Made by a program: the position numbers and the translations under genes. A model generated the notes under the pieces. It had not been told where the DNA came from. It worked only from the letters and a program-made list of their open reading frames with translations, and did not search any database. Source: Eubacteriales bacterium (GTDB lineage Bacteria; Bacillota; Clostridia; Christensenellales; CAG-138). From it: 10,692 nucleotides of DNA. Shown here in pieces: positions 6,555 through 10,692 of the stretch. The DNA lies in the NCBI GenBank assembly GCA_028701165.1, contig JAQVRG010000026.1, forward strand, positions 1 through 10,692. Reading direction: 5' to 3'. The first letter of the stretch is position 1; every line of letters starts with the position of its first letter.

Positions 6555-6908
6555 ATGAAAAGGGTGCTGATCGTTGACGACGCTGCGTTTATGCGCATCT
6601 CCATCCGCAACATTCTCACCAAGAACGGGTATGAGATTGCGGGTGAAGCCGGCAACGGCGCGGAGGCTGTGCAGAAATATACGGAGCTTCATCCCGACAT
6701 CGTGACGATGGATATCACGATGCCCGAGGTGAACGGTATCGACGCGCTCAAGCAGATTCGCGGCATGAACAAGGACGCCGTCATCATTATGGTTTCCGCT
6801 CTTGGGCAGGAGGCTATGGTGCGGGACGCCGTGCTTGCCGGCGCGAAGGGATTCGTGGTAAAGCCCTTTAAGGAGGAAACGATTATCGCGGCATTGTCCA
6901 AGCTGTAG
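6555..6908 (+). CDS. cheY: CheY-like chemotaxis response regulator (CheY-B)
   Basis: A 117-residue single receiver domain. Key residues are present: Asp8/Asp9, Asp53 in MDITMP, Ser81 in VSALGQE, Lys103 in VKPF, with Phe100 at the Tyr106-equivalent as in Bacillus CheY. The start has a strong ribosome binding site (AAGGAGAG at 6538-6545, overlapping the cheR stop). By eye about 75 of 117 positions are identical to the third CheY of the window (7679-8035), including an unbroken stretch over residues 79-93. It is therefore likely a recent duplicate or a close functional partner. It would receive phosphate from CheA, encoded further down the same run, and act on the flagellar switch. Confidence 0.95.
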   Translation: MKRVLIVDDAAFMRISIRNILTKNGYEIAGEAGNGAEAVQKYTELHPDIVTMDITMPEVNGIDALKQIRGMNKDAVIIMVSALGQEAMVRDAVLAGAKGFVVKPFKEETIIAALSKL

Positions 6909-6942
6909 GACGCGCCGCGAGGATGATGGGAGAATAGCCAAC

Positions 6943-7629
6943 ATGCCGCAAAGCAAGGCGTATTTGGACGGCGACTACATTCGTTCCCTCTGCGAGATAT
7001 GCAATGAGGACAACGAGTTGCTGGCTTTTGCGCGTTTGGAGAAGATCGAGGAAGAAATATACGAGTTTGAAGTAACGGGCGGCGCAAATCTGCGCACGGC
7101 ATTTTTCGATACGCCTGTCAAAATCAACGTTTTAAACAGACGCAAGGGCTTTAAGGTGCTCGCTGGCAACATTCGCATGGCGAGCAGGCATGTCTTTCGC
7201 ATTTTCATTTCCGGTATACTGGCCGCCGAGGAGCACCGCGGCTTTGTGCGCGTGCAGACGATGGAGCGGGCGACCATATACGACATTCAGGACGATTGGA
7301 TGCTGCAGCTCATCCTAAACAATACCATCACGCCATGGAGCGGGGATACGCCGAGCAAACATTCGCAGATTTTGCTGCTGGATATCAGCATCAGCGGCTG
7401 CCGCTTTTGCAGCGATGAGAAGTGGAACGTGCACGATCGCATCGTGCTGCACGTTCTGCTGCGCGGCATTTGGATATCGCAGGCCGCGTCCATCGTGCGC
7501 GTGGACAAGCGCGGCGACATGTATTATTACGGTTGCAGCTTTTTCAACTATGAAAAGGTGAAAAATTCGGATGACCTCGCCAAGGCCATCTTTGGCTTGC
7601 AGTACGATCAGCGGAGCAGGATGAAATGA
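6943..7629 (+). CDS. PilZ-domain c-di-GMP receptor, YcgR-like (putative flagellar brake)
   Basis: A 228-residue soluble protein. Residues 1-92 form a beta-rich N-terminal part with weak similarity to YcgR/PilZN regions. The PilZ domain follows with its two binding motifs: Arg99-x-x-x-Arg103 (HRGFVRV) and Asp147-x-Ser149-x-x-Gly152 (LLLDISISGCRF). Binding of cyclic di-GMP is therefore probable. In enterics and Bacillus, YcgR/YpfA-like proteins bound to c-di-GMP dock on the motor and slow or stop swimming. The gene lies between two cheY genes, so a link between c-di-GMP level and CheY/motor output is a reasonable inference. ATG 6943 is preceded by GGGAGA (6928-6933), nine bases away. Its gaps to neighbours (34 and 49 bases) are slightly larger than elsewhere in the run. 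Confidence 0.87.
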   Translation: MPQSKAYLDGDYIRSLCEICNEDNELLAFARLEKIEEEIYEFEVTGGANLRTAFFDTPVKINVLNRRKGFKVLAGNIRMASRHVFRIFISGILAAEEHRGFVRVQTMERATIYDIQDDWMLQLILNNTITPWSGDTPSKHSQILLLDISISGCRFCSDEKWNVHDRIVLHVLLRGIWISQAASIVRVDKRGDMYYYGCSFFNYEKVKNSDDLAKAIFGLQYDQRSRMK

Positions 7630-7678
7630 TCCGCCGCGCGCAGGCCGTTTATACGTCAGAGTACGGGAGGGTTTTATC

Positions 7679-8035
7679 ATGTCCAGAGTTATGATCGTTG
7701 ACGATGCCGCGTTTATGCGGATTACCATACGCAATATGCTGCTAAAAAACGGGTTTGAGGTCGTTGCGGAGGCGGAAAACGGCGAGGACGCCATTCAAAA
7801 ATTCAGCGTCATGCGACCCGATATTATCACGATGGATATCACCATGCCCGTCATGGATGGCATAACGGCGTTAAAGGAGATTAAAAAGCTGAATAGCAAC
7901 GCCAAGGTGGTCATGGTTTCCGCGCTTGGGCAGGAGGCGATGGTCAGGGACGCGGTGGTTTCCGGCGCGGCCGGGTTTATCGTTAAACCCTATAAGGAAG
8001 AGATCATTGTGGAGACGCTGCGCAAACTGGGGTAG
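7679..8035 (+). CDS. cheY: CheY-like chemotaxis response regulator (CheY-C)
   Basis: A 118-residue single receiver domain with Asp8/Asp9, Asp53 (MDITMP), Ser81 and Lys103 (VKPY) all intact and Phe100 at the Tyr106-equivalent. Of the three copies it resembles B. subtilis CheY most in the sequence I remember (AENGEDAIQKF, MDGITALKEIK), so it is the best candidate for the motor-binding CheY. GGGAGGG (7664-7670) lies eight bases upstream of the ATG. It ends 13 bases before the cheA start, the closest coupling of any cheY here with its kinase. It shares about 64 percent of its residues with the copy at 6555-6908 and clearly fewer with the one at 392-742. Confidence 0.95.
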   Translation: MSRVMIVDDAAFMRITIRNMLLKNGFEVVAEAENGEDAIQKFSVMRPDIITMDITMPVMDGITALKEIKKLNSNAKVVMVSALGQEAMVRDAVVSGAAGFIVKPYKEEIIVETLRKLG

Positions 8036-8048
8036 AAGGAGAGAGACG

Positions 8049-10256
8049 ATGAACGATAACGATTCCATGATCGAAGTATATGTCTACGAGAATCTCCAGC
8101 TTCTTGAGCAGCTCGAGGAAATGCTGCTGGATAATAAAAAGGAGATGTCTCTTACCCGCCAGCAGATCGACGAGGTTTTCCGCGTGATGCACACCATCAA
8201 GGGCTCGTCCGCTATGATGGGGTATAACGGGTTGACACAGCTTTCGCACAGCGTGGAGGATGTATTTGCGATCCTCCGCCAAAATCCCGAGGTTCCCAAG
8301 GACGAATGGCAGCGCATCTTTGATTTGGTTTTGGAGTGCGTTGACTTTTTCAAAACGCAGATCGCCATGGTGCAGGAGGGCTTGCTGCCAGACGGCGACA
8401 TAGAGGAGCTGCACGCCGGCTCCGTAGAGCTTTTGGAACGGCTTTCCGCGTTGGATGTTTCCGACGAACCGGCGCCTGTAACGCCTGCGCCCGCAGCGTT
8501 TACGCCCCCCGCGCCAACGGCGCCCGTTGCACAACCCGTACAGCCGCGTGTCGTAAGCGAAGCGCCCGCGCCGGAAAGCGCGCCTGCTCCGGAGGCGGAA
8601 AGCGCCGGCTCGCATTACTATTATGCGCGCATCATATTTCAGCAGGGCTGCGCCATGGAGAGCGTGCGCGCGTTTGCGATTGTGAACGCGCTTGGCGGCA
8701 TGTACAGCCGTATCGCGCATATTCCAGAGGATCTCAACGTGAATTGCGACGAGGCCGTCATCGCTAACGGCTTTAAGCTGTATATCGAAACCACGCTGCC
8801 CGAGGAGCAGATCAAGGAGACGCTGGAGGATACCATATTCCTGCAATCCCTTGAGCTTTCGGAGCTGTCGGACGCGTCCGCAATACCCGTTCCCCTAAAG
8901 CGGGGCGAGTTGCCGATCGCGGCGGAGAGCGCGCCGGTGAAAGAACCAAGCGCGCGGACGGAGAATCCCGAGAAGGATGCGGCGAAGGCGGCGCAAAGCG
9001 CCGCGGCAGGTGCGAAGCTTGCACCCAAACCCCGCGAAAATACTGCGAATCCCGCAGCCGCGCAGAACGCCAAAACGTCCAACTTCCTCAGCGTCAAGAT
9101 CGGGCGCGTGGATAAGCTGATGGATTTGGTGGGCGAGATCGTTACGACCGAATCCATGGTTTCCCGTAATCCCGAGGTTGCGGCGCTGCATATCGAATCC
9201 TTTGAAAAATCCACCCGCCGCCTGCGCCAGCTTACGGACGAGCTGCAGGACGTGGTCATGTCCATCCGCATGGTGCCCATTATGGCTACATTCCGAAAAA
9301 TGCAGCGCATCGTGTACGATATGAGCCGCAAGGTGGGAAAGGAAACGGAGCTTATATTGCTGGGCGAGCAGACGGAGGTAGATAAGAACGTTATCGAAAA
9401 GCTCTCCGATCCTTTGATGCACATGATCCGAAACAGCATGGATCACGGGCTTGAATCCCCCGAGGAGCGCCGGCAGGCGGGGAAACCGGAGATCGGCACC
9501 ATCACGCTGGAAGCGCGCAACGTGGGGAGCGACGTCATGATCGTCGTAGCGGATGACGGACGGGGCTTGGATCGGGACGCTATCATTCGCAAGGCCATCG
9601 AAAAGGGCTTGACCACCAAGCCCGAGAGCGCGATCAGCGACAGGGAGGCCTTCAGCTTCATCACGCTGCCGGGCTTTTCCACCAACGATGCGGTTACGGA
9701 GTATTCCGGACGCGGTGTGGGCATGGACGTGGTGTGCACCAATGTGGAAAAGATGGGCGGCACGCTCTCCATCGAAAGCGAGAAGGGGGCGGGCACGACC
9801 TTTACGCTCCATATCCCGCTGACGCTGGCGATTATCGACGGCATGGAGGTGCATGTGGGCGACGAGCATTACATCATCCCCATACTCAATATCCGCGAAT
9901 CCTTCGAATCCCGTCTGTACGATTTGATCGTGGATCCCAATGGCGACGAAACGATCATCATTCGCGGCCAATGCTACCGGGTACTGCGGCTGCACAAGCT
10001 TTTCGGGGTGGAAAAGGGCATCAGCGATTTCAAGCAAGGGATCATGGTGCTGGTGGAGTCCGAGGGGAACAGCGCCTGCCTGTTTGTGGACAGGTTGGCG
10101 GGCGAACAGCAGGTCGTCATTAAGCCCATGCCCGCATTCATCGCGCGCACGATCAGCAGGCGATCCTATCTTTCGGGATGTTCCATCATGGGCGACGGCA
10201 GCATCAGCCTTATCTTGGACGTCAACTCCTTAACGCGAGACGACTATTCCGCATAA
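8049..10256 (+). CDS. cheA: Chemotaxis sensor histidine kinase CheA
   Basis: A 735-residue kinase that autophosphorylates under receptor control and passes phosphate to CheY and CheB. Domains in order: P1 HPt with His48 in VMHTIKGSSAMMG; a Pro/Ala-rich linker (about 137-187); a P2-like docking domain (188 to about 275); a second Ala/Lys-rich linker to about 343; P3 dimerisation from Phe346 (LSVKIGRVDKLMDLVGEIV); P4 ATPase with N-box HMIRNSMDHG (458-467), G1-type DDGRG (502-506) and SGRGVGMD (553-560); then the P5 CheW-like domain from about 598. ATG 8049 is chosen because AAGGAG (8036-8041) is seven bases upstream; an in-frame ATG at 7926 lies within cheY-C. All catalytic boxes are present, and length is in the normal 650-750 range. 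Confidence 0.97.
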   Translation: MNDNDSMIEVYVYENLQLLEQLEEMLLDNKKEMSLTRQQIDEVFRVMHTIKGSSAMMGYNGLTQLSHSVEDVFAILRQNPEVPKDEWQRIFDLVLECVDFFKTQIAMVQEGLLPDGDIEELHAGSVELLERLSALDVSDEPAPVTPAPAAFTPPAPTAPVAQPVQPRVVSEAPAPESAPAPEAESAGSHYYYARIIFQQGCAMESVRAFAIVNALGGMYSRIAHIPEDLNVNCDEAVIANGFKLYIETTLPEEQIKETLEDTIFLQSLELSELSDASAIPVPLKRGELPIAAESAPVKEPSARTENPEKDAAKAAQSAAAGAKLAPKPRENTANPAAAQNAKTSNFLSVKIGRVDKLMDLVGEIVTTESMVSRNPEVAALHIESFEKSTRRLRQLTDELQDVVMSIRMVPIMATFRKMQRIVYDMSRKVGKETELILLGEQTEVDKNVIEKLSDPLMHMIRNSMDHGLESPEERRQAGKPEIGTITLEARNVGSDVMIVVADDGRGLDRDAIIRKAIEKGLTTKPESAISDREAFSFITLPGFSTNDAVTEYSGRGVGMDVVCTNVEKMGGTLSIESEKGAGTTFTLHIPLTLAIIDGMEVHVGDEHYIIPILNIRESFESRLYDLIVDPNGDETIIIRGQCYRVLRLHKLFGVEKGISDFKQGIMVLVESEGNSACLFVDRLAGEQQVVIKPMPAFIARTISRRSYLSGCSIMGDGSISLILDVNSLTRDDYSA

Positions 10257-10259
10257 GAA

Positions 10260-10291
10260 AGGGCGGCGCGCACCGTAAAGGCGCGCGCCTT
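10260..10291 (+). terminator. Strong hairpin after cheA, probable terminator of the fliD-cheA run
   Basis: A left arm at 10260-10271 (AGGGCGGCGCGC) pairs with a right arm at 10281-10291 (GCGCGCGCCTT) around a nine-base loop that contains TAAAG. This gives about 11 pairs with one bulged G and one G-T wobble. It begins four bases after the cheA stop codon. The bases after it (ATTGATG) are T-rich only at the edge, so termination may be partial and the MCP gene could receive some readthrough. Confidence 0.5.
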
Positions 10292-10301
10292 ATTGATGTA
10301 C

Positions 10302-10319
10302 ACCGTTTCTATAAACGGT
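10302..10319 (+). promoter_or_regulatory. Perfect small inverted repeat just before the MCP ribosome binding site
   Basis: ACCGTTT (10302-10308) and AAACGGT (10313-10319) are exact complements around a CTAT loop: a seven-pair hairpin or a dyad that could bind a regulator. It ends three bases before the purine-rich ribosome binding site (AGAGGGGAG, 10324-10332) of the gene at 10336. No good sigma-28 or sigma-A promoter is visible between the cheA stop and this gene. Role unknown. Confidence 0.4.
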
Positions 10320-10335
10320 TAAGAGAGGGGAGAAA

Positions 10336-10692
10336 ATGAGAAAACGCTTGGAAATGGAACTCCGCGAACAGATGAAGGGCATTGCCGAGGGTAGGCTGCA
10401 TCTAGAGGCTGCGCCACAGCCGGCATGCGCCGCGCAGGAAGAACTCAATCGCATGCGCGCGAGCCTTTGGGCTATCGTAGAACCCATGCAGAAAACCATG
10501 TATCAGATCGCGCACTACGGCGATTTCACCTTACGGGTGGAGGATCCTTATCCGGGCGATTTCGCCCCTATCAAGGCGTCTATCGCGGAGCTGCTGGTGT
10601 CGCTGCTGGACGTGTTTGGAAAAATCGAAACGGCGGCCGCCACGATCCATGAAGGGGCGCAGATGATATCCGAAGGGAGTACGACGCTCGCG
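10336..10692 (+). CDS. Soluble methyl-accepting chemotaxis protein (3' end outside window)
   Basis: The frame runs from ATG 10336 to the window edge without a stop, giving 119 N-terminal residues. After a short charged helix (MRKRLEMELREQMKGIAEGR) and an Ala/Pro/Gln turn comes a helical segment. It is followed by a HAMP-like region, HYGDFTLRVEDPYPGDFAPI, and the start of an MCP signalling coiled coil (AATIHEGAQMISEGSTTLA). No membrane-spanning segment is present before this point, so it is probably a cytoplasmic receptor without a periplasmic sensor domain. The methylation sites and the hairpin tip that contacts CheA/CheW lie outside the window. The ribosome binding site AGAGGGGAG sits three bases before the ATG, a short gap. 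Position right after cheA suggests it feeds the same kinase. MCP family membership is fairly sure; ligand or signal is unknown. Confidence 0.82.
   Translation, partial: MRKRLEMELREQMKGIAEGRLHLEAAPQPACAAQEELNRMRASLWAIVEPMQKTMYQIAHYGDFTLRVEDPYPGDFAPIKASIAELLVSLLDVFGKIETAAATIHEGAQMISEGSTTLA

Noticed and set aside
7926..7928. ATG 7926 as the cheA start
   Set aside because: It would overlap cheY by over 100 bases and lacks a ribosome binding site; ATG 8049 has both a good site and the normal HPt start.
8895..10037. Long minus-strand open frame opposite cheA
   Set aside because: Antisense shadow of an unmistakable CheA; composition is typical of an artefact.
10425..10652. Small plus-strand open frame of 75 codons near the window end
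   Set aside because: It is out of frame with the MCP gene that starts at 10336 with a strong ribosome binding site and has recognisable HAMP/MCP sequence.
1..10692. CRISPR arrays, tRNA or rRNA genes, insertion sequences, attachment sites
   Set aside because: No regularly spaced repeats, no tRNA-like cloverleaf, no transposase and no flanking direct repeats were seen; the window is almost wholly coding.

Overview
The window is a single-strand (+) block of flagellar and chemotaxis genes from a motile bacterium. The chemotaxis set is of the Bacillus/Clostridium type: CheD is present, the three CheY proteins have a Phe at the position of E. coli Tyr106, and a YaaR (DUF327) protein is present. 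With moderately GC-rich coding and strong AGGAGG-like ribosome binding sites, this points to a Firmicute, most likely a Clostridia-class anaerobe. Genus cannot be named from the sequence.

Layout. Positions 2-343 hold the C-terminal part of cheD, followed by a divergent cheY (392-742) and a GTG-started gene (758-1741) with a C-terminal Cys/His papain-like (NlpC/P60- or CHAP-type) cell-wall hydrolase domain and no signal peptide. A 157-base gap follows. It holds a GC-rich hairpin and a near-consensus sigma-28/sigma-D promoter (1777-1803) whose -35 TAAA is the loop of that hairpin. From this promoter a tightly packed run reads out: fliD, fliS, a fliT-like gene, yaaR (DUF327), cheW, cheR, cheY, a PilZ/YcgR-like c-di-GMP receptor gene, a third cheY and cheA (1899-10256). 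A strong hairpin ends the run (10260-10291). A second small hairpin and a strong ribosome binding site then precede the 5' part of a gene for a soluble methyl-accepting chemotaxis protein (10336 to the window end).

How the genes work together. FliD caps the filament, with FliS and the FliT-like protein as likely export chaperones for flagellin and FliD. The MCP, CheW and CheA form the signalling array. CheA phosphorylates the CheY proteins, and CheR and CheD modify receptors. The PilZ protein sits between two cheY genes and probably joins c-di-GMP sensing to motor control. Late filament genes and signalling genes therefore share one probable sigma-D transcript.

No wholly new system is visible; most genes belong to known families. 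The least ordinary points are the predicted wall hydrolase without a Sec signal among flagellar genes, the promoter nested in a hairpin, the cheY-pilZ-cheY arrangement, and the DUF327 gene inside the flagellar/chemotaxis run.
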